64,000 nucleotides of DNA from Stackebrandtia endophytica (lineage in GTDB: Bacteria > Actinomycetota > Actinomycetes > Mycobacteriales > Micromonosporaceae). A program made the position numbers and the translations under genes. Where the stretch lies: contig NZ_VFOW01000001.1 of the NCBI RefSeq assembly GCF_006716355.1, positions 682,001-746,000 on the forward strand. The letters run 5' to 3'. The number at the start of each line of letters is the position of its first letter. Position 1 is the first letter of the stretch. The notes beneath the pieces were generated by a model. It had not been told where the DNA came from. It made no database searches and saw only the letters and a program-made list of their open reading frames with translations. This document shows, in pieces, positions 39,196 to 47,520 of this stretch.

Positions 39196-39283
39196 ACGGT
39201 CCCATAGTCATTCGGTGTCTTGCTGCCACCTTCGGCGACCAATATGTTCTCCGATACGCCACCCGCGTTCCAAGGAGGACCTG

Positions 39284-40891
39284 ATGGCAGAGAATGAACA
39301 ACCACAGGGGACGAAAACCGACGTAGACAAGGCATTGCTGGGAAGCGCGACATATCGCAGTCTCGGCGAACAACGACTCTCACCGGCCGAGGAACGCTTC
39401 GAGAGGGCCCGCCGCACCACCGGATTGTGGCTGGCGCCGTTGGTCACCATCGTGTTCTGGATACTACCCCTGGAGATGGACCGCACGCAGCAGTCGCTGG
39501 GGGCCATCCTGCTGGGCGTGGTCGTGTTGTGGGTGACCGAACCGGTGCCGATCCCCATCGGCGGGCTCATCGGCGTCAGCGCAATAGTGGTGTTGGGGGT
39601 CGCGGGCGCCGATGAGGCCCTGGGGCCGTTCGGATCCTCGACCATCTTCACCTTCATCGGCGCGTTCATCCTGGCTCAAGCCATGTTGAAGGTGGGTCTG
39701 GCCAGGCGTTTCGCGTTCTGGATCCTGGGGCTTCCCGGTGTCGGTCGATCCACCTACCGCGTCATCGCCGCCTTCGGGGTCATCACGTGTGTCCTGTCGG
39801 CGTTCGTGTCCAACACGGCGACGGTGGCGATGCTGCTGCCCACTGCGCTGGGGATGCTCGCCGTCATCGGCAAACTGCTGCAGGCTCGAGGTCTCGTGGC
39901 ACAGGACTTCGACCCACTGCGACTGCGGGTGGGGGCCGCACTGGTGCTCACTCTCGCTTATGGAGCAAGCGTCGGTGGCCTGTTGACACCAATAGGTTCC
40001 CCACCGAATCTCATCGGTCGGGGGATGATCGAGGAGGCCACCGGGGTCAAGATCTCATTTCTTCAATGGGTCATCGCCGCCCTTCCCATCTGTGCGGTCA
40101 TGTTCGTCATCCTCCTTGTCGTTCTGCTCTTGTTGAACAAACCCGAGATCAAACGAATCGAGGGCATCGAGGAATACATCGCCTCACAAAAAGCGGAGAT
40201 CGGAAAACTCAGTCGTCCGGAGATCAACACACTCGTCGCATTCGGAACCACGGTGACACTGTGGATATTCCCGGGAATCATCGCGCTGATCTGGACCACC
40301 GATTCGGAAATCTACGCAACGGTCAGCGCTCACTTGAATGAAGGCATCGTAGCCGTTCTCGGCGCCTCATTGCTGTTCATCCTTCCCACGGCGTGGCGCA
40401 AACGGGAATACACGATGGCCTGGAGCGACGCCGCCAAGATCGACTGGGGCACCATCCTGCTGTTCGGCACCGGCATCATCTTCGGTTCGCTGTTGGCGGG
40501 AACCGGGCTGGCCAAGACCATCGGGGTTTCGGCGTCGGAGGCGCTGGGACTGTCCAGCATGTTCGCGATCATCGCCTTCGCGGTCATTCTGGCGATCGTG
40601 GTCTCGGAGACCACCAGCAACACCGCCGCGGCCGCCGTCGTCGTTCCGATCGTCATCCCGATCGCCGCGGCGGCCGGGGTCGAACCGTTGATTCCGGCGC
40701 TGGCGGCCACTTTCGCGGCCTCATTCGGGTTCATGCTTCCGGTGTCGACACCGCAGAATGCGATCGCCTACGGCTCCGGAGTCGTACCCATCACCACGAT
40801 GATCCGGTCGGGATTCAGCTTCGACATTCTGGGTGGAACCCTGATCCTGCTGACCCTGCCCGTCATGGCGGTGGTCAGCGGCATCGTCTGA
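39284..40891 (+). CDS. DASS/SLC13 family sodium-dicarboxylate symporter
   Basis: The 535-residue membrane protein has about 11-12 helices and the two SNT motifs of the family: SAFVSNTATVAMLLP and SETTSNTAAAAVVVP, with TPIGSPPN after the first. These bind sodium and the carboxylate. AAGGAGG before ATG 39284 fixes the start; the frame open to 39215 is not needed. The divergent LysR and the dehydrogenase indicate a C4-dicarboxylate or tartrate/malate substrate. A cytoplasmic N terminus of about 45 residues precedes the first helix. Confidence 0.94.
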   Translation: MAENEQPQGTKTDVDKALLGSATYRSLGEQRLSPAEERFERARRTTGLWLAPLVTIVFWILPLEMDRTQQSLGAILLGVVVLWVTEPVPIPIGGLIGVSAIVVLGVAGADEALGPFGSSTIFTFIGAFILAQAMLKVGLARRFAFWILGLPGVGRSTYRVIAAFGVITCVLSAFVSNTATVAMLLPTALGMLAVIGKLLQARGLVAQDFDPLRLRVGAALVLTLAYGASVGGLLTPIGSPPNLIGRGMIEEATGVKISFLQWVIAALPICAVMFVILLVVLLLLNKPEIKRIEGIEEYIASQKAEIGKLSRPEINTLVAFGTTVTLWIFPGIIALIWTTDSEIYATVSAHLNEGIVAVLGASLLFILPTAWRKREYTMAWSDAAKIDWGTILLFGTGIIFGSLLAGTGLAKTIGVSASEALGLSSMFAIIAFAVILAIVVSETTSNTAAAAVVVPIVIPIAAAAGVEPLIPALAATFAASFGFMLPVSTPQNAIAYGSGVVPITTMIRSGFSFDILGGTLILLTLPVMAVVSGIV

Positions 40892-40915
40892 CCGAGGGCG
40901 CCGTCTGACCCGAGG

Positions 40916-40949
40916 GCGCCGGGTGACCGTGACGGCGGTCGCCCGGCGC
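40916..40949 (+). terminator. Terminator after DASS transporter
   Basis: GCGCCGGGTGACC (40916-40928) and GGTCGCCCGGCGC (40937-40949) form a 13-bp stem with one G-T pair. A tandem duplication of the sequence ctgacc(c)gagggcgccg immediately precedes it. Confidence 0.8.
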
Positions 40950-41047
40950 ACATTTCACACACCTGCTCGACACCCCCCCGTAGAACGGGAGGTTCGTCAT
41001 ACCGGGCGAATACATTGAGGACCGATACCCGAATGGAAGGACGAACC

Positions 41048-41476
41048 ATGTCTTCGGAAACGTCGACGGGAAGAGTCATCGGTACCGTCGTATGTCTGCC
41101 CGTCCGCGACCTCCCTGCTGCGCTGGGCTTCTACCAGGCCGTCTTCGGCCTCTCCGGCCTGGAGATCGACGAGGGAATCGTCACCGTCGAGTTGCCCGGT
41201 CTCTCACTGTTCCTCATCGAGGAGAACACCTTCGAGTCCTACACCCGGAAGACCGGCCGCGGAGCGGCCTATCCGGGTGAGGGAACCGGGGTGATCCTCA
41301 GTTGCGCCGTCGCGTCGGCGCCGACGCTGGACGGCATGCTCGAAGCCGTCGCCGACAACGGCGGCACGGTGGCCGTGCCGGCGGCGGTCGACGCGGCGAT
41401 GGGGCTCTATCTGGGCTACTTCTTCGACCCGGACGGGCATCACTGGGAGTTGGCACACTCCGGCGGGGACCGTTGA
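41048..41476 (+). CDS. VOC (glyoxalase-like) family protein
   Basis: The 142-residue protein has the paired beta-alpha-beta repeats of the VOC fold: VVCLPVRDLPAALGFYQAVF at the start, and LGYFFDPDGHHWELAHS at the end, with the metal-ligand glutamate position retained. Substrate unknown; it could be a dioxygenase-like or resistance-type member. ATG 41048 has AAGGA six bases upstream. It is convergent with the M20 peptidase and unrelated to the decayed VOC gene at the left end. Confidence 0.9.
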   Translation: MSSETSTGRVIGTVVCLPVRDLPAALGFYQAVFGLSGLEIDEGIVTVELPGLSLFLIEENTFESYTRKTGRGAAYPGEGTGVILSCAVASAPTLDGMLEAVADNGGTVAVPAAVDAAMGLYLGYFFDPDGHHWELAHSGGDR

Positions 41477-41485
41477 CAGTCCGGA

Positions 41486-42757
41486 TCACCCGACGGGACC
41501 ACAGTGGTCCAACGCGGTCAACGCCAGAACCCGTGCCGCGGTGGCCACCTCGGCCACCGGCACCGACTCCCGCTGACTGTGCGCCAAGGTGATGTCCCCC
41601 GGCCCGTAGTGAACGGTGGGGACGGCGGCCAACCCGGTCATCAACCGCAGGTCGCTGCCGTACGGAGCCCCCCATACGTCGGGGGTCAGACCGGTCTGTT
41701 CGGTGTGGTTGGCGCGCAACCGATCCAGGATCGAGGTGTCACCGTTGATCCTTCCGGAGGCGAATTGGCCGCCCCACCACGTGACATGCACCGGATTGTC
41801 CCGCAGCCACGGATCGCGGCGACAGACCTCGGCGATCTCAGCCTCCAGGGCACGTCGGGCACCGGCGATCGACTCGTCCAGCGCCACACCCAGCCGTCCC
41901 TCGGCTACCAGGACCGCCGGAACCGTCGACACCCAGTCGCCGGCGTGCACCGTGCCGATCTCGATGGGGTAGGCGATATCCCACCGCGACATCACCGGGT
42001 CCACATCGGCGTTTCGGCGTTTCTCCAAGTCACGCAGCGCTTGGAACACCGGCCAGAACCGTTCCACGGCACTGACGCCGGCGCCTCGACGCGACGCGTG
42101 TGAGGCCTTGCCCGGAACGGTGAGCCGGAAGGTCAACGCTCCCCCGTTGGCGGGGACCAGGTCCAACCCGGTCGGTTCGGGTATGACACAGGCGTCCGCT
42201 CGCCAACCGCGCCGCAACGTGCCGAAGGTGCCCAGGCCACCGTCCTCCTCCCCGATCACGCACGCGACCATCAGGTCACCGGCCAACCTGACTCCGGATC
42301 GAGCCAGCGCCCGCGCCGCGAACAACGCCGAGACCAGACCACCCTTCATGTCGCACGCGCCCCGACCGTGAACGGCACCGTCGACGACCATCCCGCCGAA
42401 CGGTCCACCCGAACCCCAATCGGCCGCGTCGCCGGGCGGGACGACGTCGACGTGGGCGTTGAACATCAACGAGCGGCCACGACCGGTTCCCGGCAGACGC
42501 CCGACCAGCCCCCACCCCTCGGAACGTTCCACCTCGGCACCCGGATAGTCCGGGTCGGCGGACAGCTGTTCCAGGGGCAACCGCCAGTGGTCCACTTCGA
42601 ATCCCTCGGAGCGGAGCCAGTGCGCCAGTTCCGCCTGGATCGCGACCTCGGCGGTGTCGCCCCCGGTGCTGGGGATCCGAACCAGCTTGACGAGCAGCTC
42701 GGTCATGACCTCGACGTCGGCTTCCAGCGAGGCGAGGATTTCATCACGAGTCGACAT
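41486..42757 (-). CDS. M20 family metallopeptidase (ArgE/DapE type)
   Basis: The 423-residue zinc hydrolase has the M20 ligand set: HVD in MFNAHVDVVPPG, the bridging aspartate in GACDMKGG, the catalytic and ligand glutamates in CVIGEEDGG and the late histidine in DITLAHSQRESV. The family covers acetylornithine deacetylase, succinyl-diaminopimelate desuccinylase and carboxypeptidases; the substrate is not clear. The ATG at 42757 has no good ribosome binding site, yet it matches the family N terminus. It is divergent from a small membrane-protein gene 29 bp away. Confidence 0.92.
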   Translation of the reverse strand: MSTRDEILASLEADVEVMTELLVKLVRIPSTGGDTAEVAIQAELAHWLRSEGFEVDHWRLPLEQLSADPDYPGAEVERSEGWGLVGRLPGTGRGRSLMFNAHVDVVPPGDAADWGSGGPFGGMVVDGAVHGRGACDMKGGLVSALFAARALARSGVRLAGDLMVACVIGEEDGGLGTFGTLRRGWRADACVIPEPTGLDLVPANGGALTFRLTVPGKASHASRRGAGVSAVERFWPVFQALRDLEKRRNADVDPVMSRWDIAYPIEIGTVHAGDWVSTVPAVLVAEGRLGVALDESIAGARRALEAEIAEVCRRDPWLRDNPVHVTWWGGQFASGRINGDTSILDRLRANHTEQTGLTPDVWGAPYGSDLRLMTGLAAVPTVHYGPGDITLAHSQRESVPVAEVATAARVLALTALDHCGPVG

Positions 42758-42786
42758 GGTTTCAATGTGACATCGTTTCCTCGGCC

Positions 42787-43008
42787 ATGCCAACGAAAAC
42801 CGAGGCATTGGCCTCCTACCGACGACTGTTACCGTTGGCCGCCCCCGATCAGAAGGACGTCATCATGGTTCGCCGCCGACTGCGGTCACACGCGATCCTC
42901 GAAGCGATCAACATCCCGCTGATCGGGTGGGTCGCCCAGCTGTGGTTTCCGATCTCGACGAAACGAACCTGGTCGGTTTCGGTTGCCTGGCGATGCTGCT
43001 GGTGGTAG
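42787..43008 (+). CDS. Small ORF, possible 5' part of a frame-split membrane protein gene
   Basis: The 73-residue ORF reads MPTKTEALASYRRLLPLAAP and then a hydrophobic stretch (AINIPLIGWVAQLWFP), after which its sequence turns non-protein-like (SVSVAWRCCWW). The overlapping ORF at 42927 picks up membrane-protein sequence in another frame. One indel near 42950 would join the two into a protein of about 195 residues. Either the gene is broken, or there are two overlapping genes; the sequence alone cannot decide. Confidence 0.45.
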   Translation: MPTKTEALASYRRLLPLAAPDQKDVIMVRRRLRSHAILEAINIPLIGWVAQLWFPISTKRTWSVSVAWRCCWW

Positions 43009-43385
43009 GCGCGGCATACTGGCGCGCCAAGATCGCGCAGTTGGACGCCGGGCGACGTCACCCACCGGGTATCGCGTGGTTTGCCCGGGCGCGGACGCTC
43101 TCCGTGGTCGTGCTGACGGCGGCGTCCGGATTCATCGTGTGGCGGGTGATCGAACAGCCGGGGGCCTCGACCTGGCCGGGGCTGGGGTTGGTGATGTTCT
43201 CCTGGCTGGAGTACATCAACTACTTCCATGTGCAACTGTCCCACCAGAGTCGTGCCGATCGGGCTCGACTGCGTCGTCACGGGCTCCGACGATCCCACCT
43301 GAGCCGAGATCTGGCGGCTTTCAGGCGAACAGCCCCGACACCCACTGGATCACCATCATCAGCCCGCCGAGTACCACGAGGCTGA
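42927..43385 (+). CDS. Actinobacterial small membrane protein, possibly 3' part of a split gene
   Basis: The 152-residue ORF has helices at about 15-32 (LVGFGCLAMLLVVGAAYW) and 55-73, then the conserved-looking segment LEYINYFHVQLSHQSRADRA and RRSHLSRDLAAF, which I recognise from uncharacterised actinobacterial membrane proteins. Start GTG 42927 is weak. The last 65 bp overlap the convergent gene at 43321, and the tail after residue 130 is unconserved in character. Function unknown. Confidence 0.65.
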   Translation: MGRPAVVSDLDETNLVGFGCLAMLLVVGAAYWRAKIAQLDAGRRHPPGIAWFARARTLSVVVLTAASGFIVWRVIEQPGASTWPGLGLVMFSWLEYINYFHVQLSHQSRADRARLRRHGLRRSHLSRDLAAFRRTAPTPTGSPSSARRVPRG

Positions 43386-43692
43386 GCACGACGGCCATGA
43401 TCAGCCCGAGCACCCAGAACCGTTCGGGCCGCCACCAGCGGCGTTGGCGTCGGGCACGCCGACGATCGCGGTCGACCATCCAACGTGGTGTTCGCGTCAG
43501 TCCGTCGTCGACGGCGCCACGGATTTTGACGAGGGTGTGTCGCAGCTGTCCGAACGCGGTCGCGGTGGTCAGTTCATCGTGGAATGTCGCATATTGATCA
43601 TCATCGAGGTGACCGTCACCGAAGGCATACTCCAGGCGGGTGAGCAGGTGACGCCGATAGATGTTCAGGAGCTTCCAATTCTGCCGGTCCAT
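43321..43692 (-). CDS. Small C-terminally membrane-anchored protein
   Basis: The 123-residue protein has an N-terminal soluble part containing a DUF1707/SHOCT-like helix pair (RRHLLTRLEYAFGDGHLDDD, then QYATFHDELTTATAFGQL), a very basic linker (RDRRRARRQRRWWRP) and one C-terminal transmembrane helix. The linker would lie at the inner membrane face. Start ATG 43692 follows an AGGGGG run. Function unknown. Confidence 0.72.
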   Translation of the reverse strand: MDRQNWKLLNIYRRHLLTRLEYAFGDGHLDDDQYATFHDELTTATAFGQLRHTLVKIRGAVDDGLTRTPRWMVDRDRRRARRQRRWWRPERFWVLGLIMAVVLSLVVLGGLMMVIQWVSGLFA

Positions 43693-43829
43693 TTCGCCCC
43701 CTTGGGTTGGCGCTACCCCAAGCATGACGCGATTTCAAGAAATTCGCATACCCCGTATGGCCGAGAGTTCTCGATCGGCTCGGCCCCAAGCGATATCGGG
43801 GTGAAACGGCCATCGTGGCCGGACACGAC

Positions 43830-43862
43830 CGATGGCCATCCGTCCTCACCGGATGGCCATCG
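43830..43862. terminator. Terminator downstream of aminotransferase gene
   Basis: CGATGGCCATCCG (43830-43842) and CGGATGGCCATCG (43850-43862) pair perfectly over 13 bp with a seven-base loop, 14 bases past the aminotransferase stop at 43877. Confidence 0.88.
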
Positions 43863-43876
43863 CGGTCACGTTCGAA

Positions 43877-45157
43877 TCAGGCCGACGGTACGGCCAGGCT
43901 GGGCTTGGTCTCGGTCAGTTCGGGAAGCACCTCGGCCAGACGGCCCAGTGCGGCCCGCAACCAGGGCAGTTGCGCCGGGAACGCCGATCGCAGCGAGGCC
44001 TCGCGCTGTTCATCGGTGTCGCCGTACAGCTGGCTGGTGGCGACCCGCAGTTTGAGCGCCTTCGGGTCGTCGCCGAACGCGCTGCCCGGCAGGACTCCGA
44101 CACCGAATCGGTCTAGCAACAGTGCGGCGAGGTCGGCGCTGGTGGTCACCGACCACTTCGCCTCGAGGACTTCCCGGTGGTCGGAGAAGTCCGGGTAGAG
44201 GTAGAAACCGCCCTGCGGCGTCGGCACGGTCGCCCCAGCGGCGCGAAACTGCGCGGCCACCAGGTGGGCCACCTCGGCGTGCAGCCGCACCGACTCCTGA
44301 ATCCGCTCTCGCAGCACCGGCGGCTCGTTGAAGGCGAAAGCGGCGGCGTGTTGGACCGGCTGTGGTGCGCTGGACCAGATCTCGCTGCCGATGGTGAGCA
44401 GTCGATCCCGGATCTCGTTGCCCTGCGGGCTGTCGGGCAGTCGGCTGACCCCCAGCCGCCACCCTCCCAGGGCGAGGTTCTTACTGATGCCGGTGGTGAC
44501 GGCGGTGCGCTCCGGCGCCAGTTCGGCGGGACTGACGAAACCCGCCTCACCGGCGAATCGCAGGTCGCGGTAGATCTCGTCGGAGATGATGAACAGATCC
44601 CACTGCCGCGCCAGTTCGCAGACCCGCCCCAACAAGTCGGGGTCGGCGACGGTGCCGGTGGGATTGTCGGGCAGGGTCAGGACCATCCCGGTGATCTTCC
44701 GCCCGGCGGCTCGTGCGTGATCGAGATGCCGTTCCAGTACGTCGGGGTCCGGCACCCCACCCACACCGGTCGGCGTGGGGACGTAGAGCGGAGTCCCGCC
44801 CAGCATCTGGCACTGGGCGGCGTAGCTGACCCAACTGGGTTGGGGCAGGACCATGTCACCGCCGATCGCGGCCATCAGCCCGTACAGCAGCGGTTTACTG
44901 CCGGGGCCTGCGATGACGTTGCCCGGTTCGGTGGGCAACCTGCGGCGACTCCAGTATCCGGCGGCGGCCTCCGCCAGCGATGGGATGGCCGATACCGGTC
45001 CGTATCCGTTCCGTCCCGCGTGGCGGGAGAGAACTTCGATGAGCTCCGGGTGCACCGGTAGCCCGGCTTCTCCGAATGCGAGCGGGAGCACGTACTCCCC
45101 CGCTTCTCGACGTCGAATGATGGTCTCGTTCGCGGCCAAGGTGGCTGAGACAGACAC
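43877..45157 (-). CDS. Pyridoxal-phosphate aminotransferase, class I/II
   Basis: The 426-residue enzyme has the fold type I signatures: GPGSKPLLYGLMAAIGG for the phosphate contact, LTLPDNPTGTVADPDLLG, FIISDEIYRDLRF and the Schiff-base lysine in TTGISKNLALGGWRLGV. It should transaminate an amino acid with an oxoacid; substrate specificity cannot be read from the sequence. It is divergent from a LysR gene across 117 bp with dyads, so the LysR protein is its probable regulator. Confidence 0.92.
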   Translation of the reverse strand: MSVSATLAANETIIRRREAGEYVLPLAFGEAGLPVHPELIEVLSRHAGRNGYGPVSAIPSLAEAAAGYWSRRRLPTEPGNVIAGPGSKPLLYGLMAAIGGDMVLPQPSWVSYAAQCQMLGGTPLYVPTPTGVGGVPDPDVLERHLDHARAAGRKITGMVLTLPDNPTGTVADPDLLGRVCELARQWDLFIISDEIYRDLRFAGEAGFVSPAELAPERTAVTTGISKNLALGGWRLGVSRLPDSPQGNEIRDRLLTIGSEIWSSAPQPVQHAAAFAFNEPPVLRERIQESVRLHAEVAHLVAAQFRAAGATVPTPQGGFYLYPDFSDHREVLEAKWSVTTSADLAALLLDRFGVGVLPGSAFGDDPKALKLRVATSQLYGDTDEQREASLRSAFPAQLPWLRAALGRLAEVLPELTETKPSLAVPSA

Positions 45158-45226
45158 GATCGCTCCAGTAATGTCGGCGATACCAACTGCGGATTCCGTG
45201 GTACCGCCCCAGTGTCACCCCAATCA

Positions 45227-45279
45227 AGCATAAGTGCAAACGAATCTTGCTTCACGTTGGAGTAAGATGTTCTTATGCT
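45227..45279. promoter_or_regulatory. Nested inverted repeats between aminotransferase and LysR genes
   Basis: AGCATAAG (45227-45234) pairs with CTTATGCT (45272-45279), the latter overlapping the LysR start codon at 45275. Inside it, ATCTTGCT (45244-45251) and AGTAAGAT (45261-45268) match at 7 of 8 positions. The stretch is AT-rich relative to its surroundings. It is a likely LysR binding region for autoregulation and control of the aminotransferase. Confidence 0.55.
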
Positions 45280-46177
45280 AGATCCCCGCCGACTCCGGCT
45301 ATTGCGGGAGTTCGCCAACCGCGGCAGCATCGCCGCCGCCGCCGATGCCTTGGGGTACACCGCTTCCGCGGTGTCCCAACAACTGGTCGCACTCGAAAAG
45401 GAGGCGGGCCAGGCACTGCTGGACCGCACCGCCAGAAGTGCCACCCTCACCGACGCGGGGCGACGCCTCGTCGATCACGCCGACATCATCCTCACCGCCA
45501 TCGAGGCCGCCGAATCCGACCTGGCCGCACACAGCGGCACCCCCACCGGCAAGGTCGTGGTCACCGCCTACCCGACCGCGGCGGTGGCACTGGCACCACC
45601 GGTCGCGCACCGGCTGCGGCGCCACAGTGCGTTGACCCTGCAACTGCGCCAGGCGGATCAGCAGGAGAGCCTGGACCAGGTCCGCTCCGCCGAAGCCGAC
45701 ATCGCGCTGGTCGACGACTGGACCGGCATCGAACGGCCGCCGACGGCCGGTGTGCTGTCGTGGCGCTATCTGTGCCACGACCGTCTCGTGCTGGTCGTAC
45801 CCAAGGAACACCCGCTGGTGGGGACCGGACCGATTCGACTGTCCGATATCGAGGACGAGTCCTGGATCATGGGCCTGGAGAGTGAACAGTCCCGCCGAGC
45901 GCTCGATCGGATCCTCACCGCCGAAGGCCGCCAACCGACGACCCGATGGGAGTTCGAGGGGCTGGACACCATGATCACGTTGGTGGCGAGGGGCCTGGGC
46001 ATCACGATCGCGCCGCGCATGGCGGTCGTCGAGCGGCACTACCACGTCGACATGTGTGAGCTGGCGGTTCCCGGCGGCCGCGACGTCTACGCGGTCTATC
46101 GCACCGCCAGTGCCGAACGCCCCGCCGTGGCGGCCGTCCTCGACCTGTTGGTGGCCGCGGCCAAGAAGCTGCCCTAA
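45275..46177 (+). CDS. LysR family transcriptional regulator (aminotransferase neighbour)
   Basis: The 300-residue protein has the LysR winged helix (LDPRRLRLLREFANRGSIAA, then AAADALGYTASAVSQQLVAL) and an effector domain of the periplasmic-binding type. Such ArgP/IciA-like members often control amino-acid genes. It is divergent from the aminotransferase and its own start codon sits inside one arm of the dyad, which suggests autorepression. Confidence 0.93.
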   Translation: MLDPRRLRLLREFANRGSIAAAADALGYTASAVSQQLVALEKEAGQALLDRTARSATLTDAGRRLVDHADIILTAIEAAESDLAAHSGTPTGKVVVTAYPTAAVALAPPVAHRLRRHSALTLQLRQADQQESLDQVRSAEADIALVDDWTGIERPPTAGVLSWRYLCHDRLVLVVPKEHPLVGTGPIRLSDIEDESWIMGLESEQSRRALDRILTAEGRQPTTRWEFEGLDTMITLVARGLGITIAPRMAVVERHYHVDMCELAVPGGRDVYAVYRTASAERPAVAAVLDLLVAAAKKLP

Positions 46178-46229
46178 CCGGTTCGGCGCATGCGAGACCG
46201 GGACCGAATCCGTCCCGGTCGTCCGGACC

Positions 46230-47417
46230 TCAAGACTCGTAGAGGTCCAACGCCGCCGCACCGCCGTAGATGTCGTCGTGGGCGATGCTCAACGCGGTCA
46301 GCAGTGCCCCGGTCACGATCGGCGCCTCCGACAGCGCCGTCGGGCGGACCTCGACCGGAATCGAGGTCATGGTGCCCAGACGCTGTTCGACCGCGTCGGA
46401 CAGTTGTTCGCCGCCGGCGACACCGATCTCACCGGCCAGCACGATCAGGCCGGGGTCGATGGTGGCCACCAGAGCCAGGGCTCCCAGGGCGATCCGGTCG
46501 GCGAGGGCGGCCAGGAAGTCGGTCTCGCCTGCTGAGGATTCCCGGGCGGCCTCGGTGACGACGCCACCGATGTCCTTGCCGGTGAGGTCGTGTTCGACCG
46601 CGAGTTCACGTACGGCCCCGGTCGACACCAGACTGTGGAATCCGCCAGCGGCCTTGCCCGCGATCGGTGGCGGCGCACCGGGAAGCGCGAGTTTGCTGAC
46701 TTCGCCGGCCGCGCCGGTGGCGCCCTGCCTCAGACGACCGTCGAGGATGACCGAGGCGCCGACGCTTCGGTCCAGCCACAGGACGACGAGATCCTGACGC
46801 CCCTGGGCGGCGCCGTGTCGCAGCTCGACGACACCGGCGAGGTTGACCTCGTTCTCCAACACGATGGGGACGTTCAGCGCGTCGACCAACTCGGGTAGGA
46901 ACTCGGCGTCCCAACTCGGGAAGGCGTAGCCCGGCCCCAGCTCCCCGGTCGCCTGATCGACGGCCCCCGGGGCACCGATGACGACGGTGTGAAGTTTCGA
47001 GGCGTCGATGTCGGCCTGCTCCGCGGCCGCCACGACGCTGCGCCGGATCACGTCGGACAGGCGCTGTTTCGGGTTGATCGGTCGGTGGACGGTGGCCGCG
47101 GTGTCACCGGCCAGGTCGGCCAGCGCCACCTCCACCTCGTCGCGACGGATGTCCACTCCGGCCAGGTAGGCGCGGTCGGCGACCAACCCGTAGAGCTTGG
47201 CATTCGGACCCCGGCGTTTCCGGCCACTCTCGCCGACGATCTGGATAAGCTCGTTCTCCTGCAAGCGTTCCAACAGATCGGCGATCGAGGGGCGAGACAA
47301 GCCGGTCAATTCACGAAGTTGTGGCGCGCTCAACTTCTTGTGCTCGAAGAGCAGGTCCAAGGCCATTCGATCATTGATGGCTCGGGCCATGGCCGGACTC
47401 GCCGGGTTGACACTCAT
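46230..47417 (-). CDS. ROK family transcriptional regulator
   Basis: The 395-residue protein has an N-terminal winged helix (LSAPQLRELTGLSRPSIADL, then LERLQENELIQI) and a ROK sugar-kinase-like domain (VVIGAPGAVDQATGELGPGY, GAAGEVSKLALPG). The CxCGxxGC zinc motif normally following the GEx segment is absent, so it is probably a non-catalytic repressor. ATG 47417 has AAGGA five bases upstream. It is divergent from an MFS transporter over 103 bp with an AT-rich centre, which it likely represses until a sugar is present. Confidence 0.92.
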   Translation of the reverse strand: MSVNPASPAMARAINDRMALDLLFEHKKLSAPQLRELTGLSRPSIADLLERLQENELIQIVGESGRKRRGPNAKLYGLVADRAYLAGVDIRRDEVEVALADLAGDTAATVHRPINPKQRLSDVIRRSVVAAAEQADIDASKLHTVVIGAPGAVDQATGELGPGYAFPSWDAEFLPELVDALNVPIVLENEVNLAGVVELRHGAAQGRQDLVVLWLDRSVGASVILDGRLRQGATGAAGEVSKLALPGAPPPIAGKAAGGFHSLVSTGAVRELAVEHDLTGKDIGGVVTEAARESSAGETDFLAALADRIALGALALVATIDPGLIVLAGEIGVAGGEQLSDAVEQRLGTMTSIPVEVRPTALSEAPIVTGALLTALSIAHDDIYGGAAALDLYES

Positions 47418-47520
47418 CACAATCCTTTTCATCAGGGAGCCTGCCTGTTATTTTAGCCATCGGAGACGCACAACGGTCTGGTGCGTTTTTCATCCGTTTT
47501 TCTTCACATGGAGGTCAGTG

